Source: DSWT01 sp035415725 (GTDB lineage Bacteria > Chloroflexota > Anaerolineae > B4-G1 > SLSP01). Taken from it: a stretch of 46,952 bases of DNA. The notes beneath the pieces are model-generated. The model ran no database searches. It worked only from the letters and a program-made list of their open reading frames with translations, and was not told the DNA's origin. The position numbers were made by a program, and so were the translations under genes. Location: NCBI GenBank assembly GCA_035415725.1, contig DAOOGN010000020.1, positions 1 to 46,952 of the forward strand, given 5' to 3'. Of this stretch, positions 1 to 8,545 are shown one piece after another. Within the stretch, counting starts at the first letter, position 1, and the number at the start of each line of letters is the position of its first letter.

Positions 1-54
1 AACCTGGCATAGGGAATAAGTGGCTTCGTCAGGTTTACGAGCCTGAATAGATAC
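1..54 (+). mobile_element. MITE-like repeat, right end (copy A)
   Basis: The first 54 bases match the right end of the dispersed element seen complete at 15746-16062 and 45042-45290, ending in GCCTGAATAGATAC. The rest of the copy lies outside the window. It ends 32 bases before the start codon of the GH4 gene and points towards it. Confidence 0.85.
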
Positions 55-86
55 TTATGGATTATTTTATACGAGGAGGTTCATGA

Positions 87-1460
87 ATGTCATCCGTTAA
101 AGTTACGATTATTGGCGCCGGAAGCGTCGTCTTCTCTCTCGGCCTGGTGAAAGACCTGTGCCTCACCGCGGGTTTGAAAGGCAGCATGGTTCATTTCATG
201 GACATCAACGCGGAGCGGCTGGACGTGGTCTACCGGCTGGCGCAGCGTTACGCCGAGGATTTGGGAGCGGATCTCAAGTTCGCGTGCACACTGGATCGCG
301 TGGCGGCGTTGCAGGACGCCGACTTCGTCATCAACACGGCAACGGTCACGCACAACGAGTATTTTATGAAGCGGCAGCGTGAGCTGGCAGCGCAGTACGG
401 CTATTTCTACGGTCATACCGGCATGCCGGAGTACCACAATTTGCAACTGATGCTCGATGTGGCGAAGGACGTGGAGGTCATCGCGCCGGAAGCGTGGATT
501 CTGCAGGCCGGCAACCCCGTCTTCGACGGCACCACGCTGATGGGCCGCGAAACCGCTGTCAAAGTGTGTGGGCTGTGCCACGGCCATTATGGCTACCACG
601 AGGTCGCGCGCACGATTGGCCTCGATCCTGACAAAGTGACGTGGCAGGCGCCCGGCCTCAATCACAACATCTGGCTGACGCACTTCTCCTACGAAGGTCA
701 GGATGCCTATCCCATTCTGGATCAATGGATCGCCGAGAACATCGAGTCGTACTGGGCCGCGCACCAGGAGACGGGCGTCTCGGCGCAATGGTCGCCCGCG
801 GCGATTCATCAATACAAGCTGTATGGCCTGTTCCCCATCGGCGACACGCCCCGCAGTGGCGGATGGTGGTATCACACCGATCTGGAGACGCGCATGCGTT
901 GGTACGGCGCGGGCGGCGGCGGTGACACCCCCGCAGGCCGCGACCGCATCTTGCGCGAGAAAGAGGAGAAGTACGCTCAGATGAAAGCAGCCGCCTACGA
1001 TCCCCAAGTGCGTCCCATCGATATGTTCGGCGCCGCAAAGACGCGCGAGCAGCACATCCCGATCATCGACGCGCTGGTCAACGACCACGAGTATCGCGCC
1101 CAGGTCAATGTGCTCAACAATGGCGCACTGCCCGGTCTGCCCGACGATGTAGCCGTCGAAGTGCCTGCCATCGTCAACCGCATCGGCATCCAACCGCTCC
1201 GCGTGGAACCACTGCCCAACAAGATCATGCTGGAGTGCATCTATCCCGACTGGCTGGAGATGGAGCGCACGCTCGAAGCACTGCTCAGCGGCGACAAGTC
1301 GATGTTGCTGTTCGGCGTCCTGCAAAGCCACCAGACGCGCTCCTACGACCAGGCCCTGGAGACATTCGAGGCCCTGTTCAACATCGAACCCAACGAACCC
1401 ATGGCCTACGTCGAGGACATCCACGACCACTATGCGTGGCCGGAGAATTGGGAGTTGTAA
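87..1460 (+). CDS. Glycoside hydrolase family 4, alpha-glucuronidase-like
   Basis: This 457-residue protein is a GH4 glycosidase, an NAD- and Mn-dependent family that cleaves by oxidation at C3 and elimination. The N-terminal Rossmann motif GAGSVVFS is at residues 10-17. The metal ligands are Cys164 in C-H-G-H and His193 in GLNHN. From memory, the tetrad after the cysteine sorts GH4 by specificity, and CHG forms go with alpha-glucuronidases, CHSV with alpha-galactosidases and CHEV with alpha-galacturonidases, so a uronidase role is favoured. AGGAGG at 74-79 supports the start at 87. An ATG at 83 is out of frame. Neighbouring PL22 and IolB-like genes agree with uronate use. Substrate is inferred, family is firm. 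Confidence 0.88.
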   Translation: MSSVKVTIIGAGSVVFSLGLVKDLCLTAGLKGSMVHFMDINAERLDVVYRLAQRYAEDLGADLKFACTLDRVAALQDADFVINTATVTHNEYFMKRQRELAAQYGYFYGHTGMPEYHNLQLMLDVAKDVEVIAPEAWILQAGNPVFDGTTLMGRETAVKVCGLCHGHYGYHEVARTIGLDPDKVTWQAPGLNHNIWLTHFSYEGQDAYPILDQWIAENIESYWAAHQETGVSAQWSPAAIHQYKLYGLFPIGDTPRSGGWWYHTDLETRMRWYGAGGGGDTPAGRDRILREKEEKYAQMKAAAYDPQVRPIDMFGAAKTREQHIPIIDALVNDHEYRAQVNVLNNGALPGLPDDVAVEVPAIVNRIGIQPLRVEPLPNKIMLECIYPDWLEMERTLEALLSGDKSMLLFGVLQSHQTRSYDQALETFEALFNIEPNEPMAYVEDIHDHYAWPENWEL

Positions 1461-1470
1461 GTAGACAGTA

Positions 1471-1640
1471 GGTGGGGAAAGTGCTTTCGCCGCAAGCGGG
1501 GAAGAAGGGCGTTGTCTCCGTTGTGGTCGTGGGCGCGTCTACTGGTGGGGAAAGTGCTTTCGCCGCAAGCGGGGAAGAAGGGGGCAAAAGAGGGGTGTGG
1601 CGATACCCCCACCCAAAATCCCCCTTCCCTAAAACAATAC
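1471..1640 (+). repeat. MITE internal module with 39-bp direct repeat
   Basis: The 39 bases at 1471-1509 recur at 1544-1582, 34 bases apart. The second copy runs on into the G-rich hairpin module found inside copy B: GGGGTGT (1592-1598), loop GGCG, ATACCCC (1603-1609). No CTATTCAG end is present, so this is an internal fragment. It lies upstream of the gene at 1744, in the same direction. Confidence 0.75.
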
Positions 1641-1743
1641 TCAGCATCGGTGTGCAGGGTTTATCAATGCTCTGACATTTCTTCCCCGCCATGGCGGGGC
1701 GTCGTAGCGACGGTTGAACAGCCCCCCCTCACAGGAGAACTTA

Positions 1744-3267
1744 ATGGATACACAAACCATGCCCTCTCACCCCTGGTTCTGGCAGCCTAACCTGATCGTC
1801 TTTATTTCAAGCGGCTGCGTTATGATTTTGGAATTGGTTGCCGGGCGCATCATCGCGCCGAGCGTCGGCGTGTCGCTCTACACGTGGACGAGCGTGATCG
1901 GCGTGATCCTGGCGGGCATCAGCCTGGGCAATTACATCGGTGGACGATTGGCCGACCGCTGGGCGTCACCGCGTCTGCTGGGGCTGATGTTCTTCCTGGC
2001 AGGTCTGACGGCAGTGGGCGTCCTGGTGATAGATCAACTCCATCCTCTGGATGACGTGGCATGGCCGCTCGTGCTGGAAATCCTGACGCTCATCGCCGTG
2101 CTCTTTTTCATCCCTTGCACGATCCTGGGCACGGTGTCGCCTATCGTGGTCAAACTGGCGATGCACGACCTGGCGCGCGCGGGCCGCACGGTAGGACAGA
2201 TCTATGCTTTTGGCTCCGTGGGCAGTATCGTGGGCACATTTCTCACCGGCTTCTGGCTCATTGCACAGTTCGGCACGTACACGATTGTGATCGGCGTGGC
2301 GATCCTGCTGATGCTGCTGGGCTTGCTCTTTCTCCTCGGACGGCGCTGGTGGGGAGCGGCCCTGGCGCTGCCGCTGTTGGTCGGCGGAGCGCTATGGGCC
2401 GGCCGGCAGGGCTGGCTCGAAGGGCCATGTATGTATGAAACCAACTATTTCTGCATCAAGGTGAAGGAGGAAGACAAAGGCGGCGAAACTGTGCGCACGT
2501 TGATCCTTGACCGCCTCGTCCACAGCTACACCTCACTGGATGACCCGACCAAGCTGGTCTACGGCTACGAGAAGATTTACGCCGAGTTGACGGCGTACCA
2601 GGCCGAACGTCACGAGGCGCTGCGCGCGCTGTTTATCGGCGGAGGGGGGTACACGTTCCCCAAGTACATGGAAGCGATTTACCCGACCAGCACGCTCGAT
2701 GTGATCGAGATCGATCCCGGTGTGACCGAAGTGGCCTATCTGCATCTGGGACTCTCGCGCGACACACGCATCACCAGTTACAACGAGGATGCGCGGACGT
2801 TCTTGCACCGTGAACCGACCGACCGTTATGACTTGATCATGGGCGACGCCTTCAACGACTTTTCCGTTCCCTATCATCTCACCACCCTGGAATTCAATGA
2901 ATGCGTCCGCGCCTGGCTGAAACCCGACGGCCTCTACATGGTCAATATCATCGATGGCCCCTCCGGGGACTTCCTGCGCGCTTATGTCCACACGTTACGG
3001 CAGACCTTTGCCTATGTCTACGTCGCTCCGACAAGCGCAGATTGGCGCGAAGCAGCCCGCAACACCATCGTCATCGTGGGCACGGATACGCCGTTGGATC
3101 AGCACGCCTTTGCGGCCCATGCCCTGTGGCGGCAGTGGCTGCTGTCCACAGAAGAAGTGGACGCCGTGCTGGCTGAGAAGGACGCCGTGCTGCTGACGGA
3201 CCGCTATGCCCCCGTCGAACAAATGTTGGCCCCGGTGTTCCTTGAAAAGGGGGCGGAAGAGAATTAG
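1744..3267 (+). CDS. Membrane-fused spermidine synthase-like protein
   Basis: The 507-residue protein has two parts. Residues about 12-230 are strongly hydrophobic with roughly seven membrane helices. The rest is a spermidine-synthase-type, SAM-fold domain with the glycine loop GGGGYTFP (from residue 299), the acidic pair in VIEIDP (about 320-325) and GDAFND (about 367). Such fused proteins are widespread in bacteria, and true polyamine synthesis has rarely been shown for them. The ATG at 1744 follows AGGAG (1733-1737) at good spacing and is preferred over a TTG at 1714. No polyamine genes lie nearby. The family call is firm; the reaction is unknown. Confidence 0.82.
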   Translation: MDTQTMPSHPWFWQPNLIVFISSGCVMILELVAGRIIAPSVGVSLYTWTSVIGVILAGISLGNYIGGRLADRWASPRLLGLMFFLAGLTAVGVLVIDQLHPLDDVAWPLVLEILTLIAVLFFIPCTILGTVSPIVVKLAMHDLARAGRTVGQIYAFGSVGSIVGTFLTGFWLIAQFGTYTIVIGVAILLMLLGLLFLLGRRWWGAALALPLLVGGALWAGRQGWLEGPCMYETNYFCIKVKEEDKGGETVRTLILDRLVHSYTSLDDPTKLVYGYEKIYAELTAYQAERHEALRALFIGGGGYTFPKYMEAIYPTSTLDVIEIDPGVTEVAYLHLGLSRDTRITSYNEDARTFLHREPTDRYDLIMGDAFNDFSVPYHLTTLEFNECVRAWLKPDGLYMVNIIDGPSGDFLRAYVHTLRQTFAYVYVAPTSADWREAARNTIVIVGTDTPLDQHAFAAHALWRQWLLSTEEVDAVLAEKDAVLLTDRYAPVEQMLAPVFLEKGAEEN

Positions 3268-3337
3268 AAGTTAGAAATTGGGCAGCGAGAGGAGTGTAGG
3301 TGGCCGATTCGTAATGCGCTGATTCGCAGACGTTATA

Positions 3338-3445
3338 GGAATTCATCATGAACCTAAGGACACGCAGGACACAAAGAAGGTGTGTTTTTCTCTGTGAACT
3401 CTGACTCTGGGTGCTCTGGGGCTATTTTCAAGGGAGGAGACCCTG
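3338..3445 (+). repeat. Dispersed leader repeat, family 2, with Shine-Dalgarno end
   Basis: Begins GGAATTCATCATGAAC, contains GGACACAAAGAAGG and TTTTTCTCTGTGAACTCT, and ends GGGGCTATTTTCAAGGGAGG. It matches the tandem copies at 45291-45535 and the inverted copy at 19122-19200. Its last bases (AGGGAGGAGA, 3431-3440) are the ribosome binding site of the PL22-like gene starting at 3448. Confidence 0.85.
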
Positions 3446-3447
3446 AT

Positions 3448-4614
3448 ATGATCGGTGATACATGGCTGACGGAAATACGTGAATTCAAAGACGAAAAGAC
3501 CGGGCGGACGATCCGGCAATTGACGACGACCGGCAACAATGTCCATCTGTACTTTACAGAAAACTCGTTTGACAGCGTTAAGAACGAGATCATTTTTGTC
3601 TCGGACCGCGCGTCGGGCGAGGACAAACGTCCGGAGGACTCGCCGCACTACAACATCTTCCGCATGGACTTGGGCACGGGCCTCATCACGCAGTTGACCG
3701 ACGAACCGTGTGCCGTCGGCGGTGTGACCAAGACGCCGGATAGCCGCCTCATCGTCTACACGATGGGCGACCAGATCAAGCAACTCGACACGCTTACCGG
3801 CAAGAGCGCCGTTGTCTACACAGAAACCGGCAATTTCAGCGTGGGTGCGCCCTCGATTGCTGCCAACCGGCGCTACATCGCCTTCACCCGCAACGAACAG
3901 GTGGAGACGCCGCGCGGCCCGAACTATACCGGCTTCAAAGAGAGCTTTTATCGCATCAAGGACGGGCGGGTGACGCTGGCCTACTTGAACGGCACCGGCG
4001 CGTTCGACGTGTACCACGATACCCACTGGCTCGGTCATTTTCAGTTCTGCCCCGACGACAGCACGCTGGCGACCTTCTGCCACGAGGGGCCGTGGAATCT
4101 GGTCACCCAGCGCATCTGGATTCTCGACTTCGTCTCGCGGGAGGCGCAGCCGTGCTACCGCCAGGAGGAGTACGACTCCATCGGCCACGAGTTTTGGACG
4201 CAGGATAGCCACATTTTCTTCGATGACCGCGGACCAGGCCACGATGGCACGATCACCTCTAGCCGCACGCAGGCGGTGGCGACCGAGGTGCCGGTCAACG
4301 CCAATGCGATGGTTCCCTTCGTCGGGCTGACCGACCGCTACGGTACCCTCATCCGCCGTGTGGATATGCCCTTCTACTGCAATCACTATCACGCCAACCC
4401 CGACAACACTCTTCTCGTGGGCGACGACGTGGACGACCTGGTGCTGATTGACATTGCCGGGGATGAAGCCAGGCTCTCCGTGCTCTGTCATCACCGCACA
4501 TCCTGGCACACGCAGAGCAGCCATTGCCATCCCACGTGGAGCTGGGATGGAAGCCGCATCCTCTACGCTTCGGACCTGGGCGGCAAGGTGAACCTGTACC
4601 TGGTGGAGCCGTAG
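3448..4614 (+). CDS. Oligogalacturonide lyase-like beta-propeller (PL22)
   Basis: A 388-residue TolB-like beta-propeller matching polysaccharide lyase family 22 (oligogalacturonide lyase), a cytoplasmic enzyme that releases unsaturated uronate from short pectin fragments by Mn-assisted elimination. Repeated propeller blades end in SDGxxIxYxSD-like turns. The metal site is seen as Gln356-x2-His359-x-His361 near the C-terminus, the same spacing as in the characterised Yersinia enzyme, with a further His pair at 313/315 (NHYH). No signal peptide is present. The start at 3448 follows GGAGGAGA supplied by a dispersed repeat; an upstream in-frame extension lies inside that repeat and is rejected. 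It is followed by an IolB-like isomerase. Confidence 0.82.
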   Translation: MIGDTWLTEIREFKDEKTGRTIRQLTTTGNNVHLYFTENSFDSVKNEIIFVSDRASGEDKRPEDSPHYNIFRMDLGTGLITQLTDEPCAVGGVTKTPDSRLIVYTMGDQIKQLDTLTGKSAVVYTETGNFSVGAPSIAANRRYIAFTRNEQVETPRGPNYTGFKESFYRIKDGRVTLAYLNGTGAFDVYHDTHWLGHFQFCPDDSTLATFCHEGPWNLVTQRIWILDFVSREAQPCYRQEEYDSIGHEFWTQDSHIFFDDRGPGHDGTITSSRTQAVATEVPVNANAMVPFVGLTDRYGTLIRRVDMPFYCNHYHANPDNTLLVGDDVDDLVLIDIAGDEARLSVLCHHRTSWHTQSSHCHPTWSWDGSRILYASDLGGKVNLYLVEP

Positions 4615-4681
4615 CGAATCAGTGAATGAGCGATTCGATGAATGGCGCGACTATCTGACTACCCAACAAGGAGACTTGATC

Positions 4682-5500
4682 ATGAAATACTTTGCTTCTG
4701 TTGAAAACAATACCGGACTGAATCTATTGCCCTACAATCCGTGTGAGTTGTTGGACTTTGCACTGTTGAATCTCGCGCCGGGCAGGGTCTTCGACGGCGA
4801 GACGGGCGACCGTGAGGTGCTGGCGGTGATTTTGGGCGGCCAGGCCACGTTCGAGGTGGCCGGTCACCGTTTCGCTCAGGTCGGCGGGCGGCCCAACGTC
4901 TTCAGCGGGAAACCGCACTCGGTCTATATGCCTTGTGGAACGCACTACACCATCGCTGCGGAAGGCGCCGTCTCTATAGCGTTGACCAGCGCCCCGAGCG
5001 ACCTGGACATTCCGCCCTACGTCATCGGACCGGAGCGCGTCGCCAACGGGACGTGGGGCGCGGCGAACTTCAAGCGCTACTTCCACCAGATTCTCACCCT
5101 GGCGGCGCAGCCCGATCTGCCCGCGCGGCGGCTCATCGTCGGCGAGACGTTCACGCCGAGCGGCAACTGGAGCACGTTCCCGCCGCATAAGCACGAAGTG
5201 GACGATCTGCCCCGCGAGGCCGACCACGAAGAGGACTACTTCTTCAAGGTGAACCCGCCCGACGGCTTCGGCATCTGCCGCTATTACAACCACGAGGGTG
5301 TCGAGGAGAACTTCACCGTGCGCGACAACGCCATCCTCATGGCCCCACACGGCTATCATACCGTCGTCAGCGCGCCGGGCTACATGACCTACTACCTGTG
5401 GTTCCTCGCCGGCGAGCACCGCGTCCAGGCCACAACAGACGATCCGGCATTGGCCTGGGTTGGTCGCACCGTGCCGATGCTGAAAGAGTTGGAGGCGTAG
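4682..5500 (+). CDS. IolB/KduI-type sugar-acid isomerase
   Basis: A 272-residue double-cupin protein of the KduI/IolB family. The signature GNWSTFPPHKH starts near residue 161 and provides metal-binding histidines (169, 171); a Glu in HEEDYFF and His in HGYHTV complete a typical site. The sequence resembles IolB (5-deoxy-glucuronate isomerase of inositol catabolism) more than KduI (5-keto-4-deoxyuronate isomerase). No other iol genes are present, while the gene before it is a PL22-type lyase whose product KduI normally handles, so a KduI-like job is possible. AAGGAGA precedes the ATG at 4682; an in-frame ATG at 4625 lacks a binding site. Confidence 0.82.
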   Translation: MKYFASVENNTGLNLLPYNPCELLDFALLNLAPGRVFDGETGDREVLAVILGGQATFEVAGHRFAQVGGRPNVFSGKPHSVYMPCGTHYTIAAEGAVSIALTSAPSDLDIPPYVIGPERVANGTWGAANFKRYFHQILTLAAQPDLPARRLIVGETFTPSGNWSTFPPHKHEVDDLPREADHEEDYFFKVNPPDGFGICRYYNHEGVEENFTVRDNAILMAPHGYHTVVSAPGYMTYYLWFLAGEHRVQATTDDPALAWVGRTVPMLKELEA

Positions 5501-5537
5501 TGGCGAACTTTAGTCACTCTTCTCGGAAACAACTGCC

Positions 5538-7433
5538 ATGATGAATGCATTTGTAAATCCCCCCCGCGAATTCAGTATGGCGCCGTTCTGGTTCTGGAAC
5601 GATGCGCTGGACGAGGCGGAGATCGTCCGGCAGATTGCGGACTTCGAGGCGCATGGCGTCTACGGATTCGTCATCCATCCGCGCGTGGGTTTGCCCCGCG
5701 ACATCGGCTGGATGTCCGAGCGGATGCTGCACTTCATGCGCGTCGCCGTCGCCGAGGCCAAACGCCGTGAGATGTTCGTCATCCTCTACGACGAGGGCAT
5801 GTATCCTTCCGGTTCGTCCTCCGGGCAAGTCGTCGCCGCCAATCCCCTCTACCGATGCCGTTGCCTGGCAAAAGTCGACCTCGACGACAATACCAAAAAT
5901 TCGTTCCATCCGTTCACTCCGTTGACCAACCTCGTCGCCACTTTCGAACGCAGCAACGGCCAACGCATCGCCATCATCGACCGCCCGGTTGATGCTGTGA
6001 TTCGCGGCCTCCACTACATCGGCGAGGGGCCGGACGAGGACACGCCGCCCGCCGCCGACATTCTCAATCCCGACGCCGTGGCGACGTTCATCCATCTGGT
6101 CTACGACCGCTACTGTGAGGCGTTAGGCGACCACTTCGGCAGGACGATCCGCGCCATTTTCACCGACGAGCCGGCATTGCTCGGGCGCCCGCGCGAGCGC
6201 AACGTCTGGCCCGGCACGACGGGCATCCTGGAACACGTCAACGCCTACCTCGGCTACGATTTCACGCCGTACCTGCCCGCGCTGTGGTATGACGACGAGC
6301 CGGACGCGGCGCGCTACCGCCAGGACTACCAACGCGCACTGGCCCACCGCCTGGAAGAGACCTTCTACCGGCAGCTCTACGAGTGGTGCGAAGCGCACGG
6401 CATCGCGCTCGCCGGCCACCCGGGGCGTGGCGACGACATCGGTTACCTGCGCTACTTCCACATTCCCGGACAGGACCTCGTGTGGCGCTGGGTACTGCCC
6501 GGCCCGACGGCGCTGGAAGGGCCGGAGTCCACGCAGGGGAAGTGTTCTTCGTCCGCCGCGCGGCACCTGGGACGGCGGCGCAACAGCAACGAGTGCTTCG
6601 GCGCTTACGGGCACGGTTTCACCTGGGAAGAGATGAAGTGGCTGGTGGATTGGTGCTTCGTGCGCGGCGTGAATCTGCTCTACCCGCACGCCTTCTTCTA
6701 CTCGATCCGTGGCCCGCGCCAGGACGAGCGCCCGCCCGACGTCGGTCCCCACAGCCCCTGGTGGAACGAGTACAAGCCATTTGCCGATTACGTCCGGCGC
6801 ATGAGCTGGCTCAATACGGATAGCGAACACGTGTGCTCCATCGCCATCCTCTGTGCATCCAGCGATCTACCGTGGGAGGCGGCTAAGATCTGTTTCCGTC
6901 ACCAGCGTGACTTCAACTACCTGGAGCTGCGTCATCTGTGGGAAGATGCAGAGGTCACACCGGAGGGCATCTTCATCGCCGGCATGCACTATCAGGTCGC
7001 CGTCCTGGATGGCCTGACTGCCATCTCTGAAGAGGCCGAACCGGCGCTGCAAATCCTCGCCGAGGCCGGGCGACTGATTCACTGGGGGGAAAATGCCGCG
7101 AGTCACCAGCTCGCGCTACGGACATCCGTTCAGTCCGTTGATGATTTCCTGACGGCGATCCAGCGCCTCGTTCCGCCCGATCTCACGGCGACGCCGTCCG
7201 CACCGGAGTTGCGCTATCGGCACGTCATCAAGGGAAGCACTCACTACTACATTCTCGTCAACGAGGGCTTGACGGCGCTTCACACCACCCTATCCGTGGC
7301 GGCTCAGGGGCGAAAGACGTGGATGGACCCGCTGGCAATGACAGAGACCGAAGCCGTCGCGCCACTCGATTTGACCTTAGCGCCGTACACCCTGCGCATC
7401 CTGTGTGTGCATCGGAGCGCCCCCACAACATGA
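5538..7433 (+). CDS. GH106-like glycoside hydrolase
   Basis: A 631-residue cytoplasmic protein without a signal peptide, similar to the core of GH106 alpha-L-rhamnosidases and related TIM-barrel hydrolases. Recognisable pieces are the opening FWFWNDALDEAEI, the strand FVIHPRVGLP, LYDEGMYPSG (about 88-97), IFTDEPALLG (about 212) and a C-terminal block with ECFGAYGHGFTWEEMKW and PHAFFYSIRGPR. It is shorter than classical GH106 enzymes and seems to lack their beta-sandwich extensions. Acidic residues in YDEG and TDEP are candidates for catalysis. It lies 37 bases after the isomerase gene and is probably co-transcribed. The substrate cannot be read from sequence. Confidence 0.65.
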   Translation: MMNAFVNPPREFSMAPFWFWNDALDEAEIVRQIADFEAHGVYGFVIHPRVGLPRDIGWMSERMLHFMRVAVAEAKRREMFVILYDEGMYPSGSSSGQVVAANPLYRCRCLAKVDLDDNTKNSFHPFTPLTNLVATFERSNGQRIAIIDRPVDAVIRGLHYIGEGPDEDTPPAADILNPDAVATFIHLVYDRYCEALGDHFGRTIRAIFTDEPALLGRPRERNVWPGTTGILEHVNAYLGYDFTPYLPALWYDDEPDAARYRQDYQRALAHRLEETFYRQLYEWCEAHGIALAGHPGRGDDIGYLRYFHIPGQDLVWRWVLPGPTALEGPESTQGKCSSSAARHLGRRRNSNECFGAYGHGFTWEEMKWLVDWCFVRGVNLLYPHAFFYSIRGPRQDERPPDVGPHSPWWNEYKPFADYVRRMSWLNTDSEHVCSIAILCASSDLPWEAAKICFRHQRDFNYLELRHLWEDAEVTPEGIFIAGMHYQVAVLDGLTAISEEAEPALQILAEAGRLIHWGENAASHQLALRTSVQSVDDFLTAIQRLVPPDLTATPSAPELRYRHVIKGSTHYYILVNEGLTALHTTLSVAAQGRKTWMDPLAMTETEAVAPLDLTLAPYTLRILCVHRSAPTT

Positions 7434-7480
7434 CGACGCCATCATGACTACCCCACTCCCCGACGAAAGCTTACCTGACT

Positions 7481-8545
7481 ATGCCCACTCGCAGCCCTGT
7501 TCTGCTCGAAGTCAAAGACTTGCACGTCCATTTCCCGGGAGTCGAAGGGGTGGTGCGCGCGGTGGACGGGGCCAGCTTCACATTGCATCGCGGCGAGACG
7601 CTGGGCCTGGTAGGTGAGAGCGGTTGCGGCAAGTCCGTCATGGCGCGGTCGATCCTGCGCATCGTGCCGTCGCCGGGACGCATCATGGCCGGACAAATTC
7701 TCTACCACCGCCCGGTAGGCGGTCGGGCGGAGACGGTGGAATTGACCGCGCTCGATCCAGAGGATTCCATGCTGCGTTTCATCCGTGGCCTGGAAATGGC
7801 GCTGATCTTTCAGGAGCCGCAGTCGTCCCTCAACCCCGTCTACACGATTGGACAGCAGATCGTCGAAGCGATTTGCCTGCACCAGCCGGTCTCCAAACAA
7901 CAAGCGTTGCAACAGGCCATCGCTATGTTGGGGCAGGTGGGCATGCCCGATGCGGCGCGCACCGTCCATTGCTATCCCCACCAACTGAGCGGCGGAATGT
8001 GCCAGCGGGCGATGATCGCGCTGGCGCTGTCCTGCAATCCGAATCTCCTCATCGCCGACGAGCCGACGACCGCGTTGGACGTCACCACCGGAGCGCAGAT
8101 TCTCGAATTGATGCTCGACCTTCAGCACGAATTCGGCATGGCGATTCTCTTCATCACCCACAACCTGGGCCTCATCGCGCAGATGACGGAGCGTGTCCTC
8201 GTGATGTACCTGGGACGCATCGTTGAAGAGGCCGACGTGGACACGCTGTTCTACCATCCGCTGCACCCATACACCCAGGCGCTTCTGCGTTCCATCCCGC
8301 GGCTGGGACCGCGTGATCGCCACGCGCGCCTCCACTCCATCCGCGGCACCGTGCCGGAGCCTTATGCGACGCCGCCCGGCTGCCCGTTCCATCCCCGCTG
8401 CGAACAGATGCGTCCGGGCATCTGCGATCAGGAAGAGCCGCCGTGGGTGACCATCACGGCGGAGCATGGGGTGAGGTGTGGATTGTACTCCTCGACTACC
8501 TCCAGTGCTATCTCTGCCCACTCGAACAGGCGCTGCGGTCGGTAG
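7481..8545 (+). CDS. Oligopeptide/dipeptide-type ABC transporter ATPase (DppD/OppD-like)
   Basis: A 354-residue ATPase with Walker A GESGCGKS (about 46-53), Q-loop IFQEPQSSLNP, signature LSGGMCQRAM, Walker B LLIADEP and the C-terminal oligopeptide-transporter extension (HPLHPYTQALL, cysteines in CPFHPRCEQMRPGIC). The usual second ATPase, permeases and binding protein are absent from both flanks, so it is an orphan here. The natural family end is near VRCGLY; about 25 further residues read into the convergent gene, giving a 118-base tail-to-tail overlap. No clear ribosome binding site precedes 7481; it starts 47 bases after the GH106-like gene. Confidence 0.85.
   Translation: MPTRSPVLLEVKDLHVHFPGVEGVVRAVDGASFTLHRGETLGLVGESGCGKSVMARSILRIVPSPGRIMAGQILYHRPVGGRAETVELTALDPEDSMLRFIRGLEMALIFQEPQSSLNPVYTIGQQIVEAICLHQPVSKQQALQQAIAMLGQVGMPDAARTVHCYPHQLSGGMCQRAMIALALSCNPNLLIADEPTTALDVTTGAQILELMLDLQHEFGMAILFITHNLGLIAQMTERVLVMYLGRIVEEADVDTLFYHPLHPYTQALLRSIPRLGPRDRHARLHSIRGTVPEPYATPPGCPFHPRCEQMRPGICDQEEPPWVTITAEHGVRCGLYSSTTSSAISAHSNRRCGR

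Noticed and set aside
90..1430. 446-codon open frame antisense to the GH4 gene
   Set aside because: The plus frame has family motifs and a binding site. The antisense frame is a by-product of GC-rich codon use. Similar long antisense frames at 3346-4530, 8443-9516 and 31165-32280 were rejected for the same reason.
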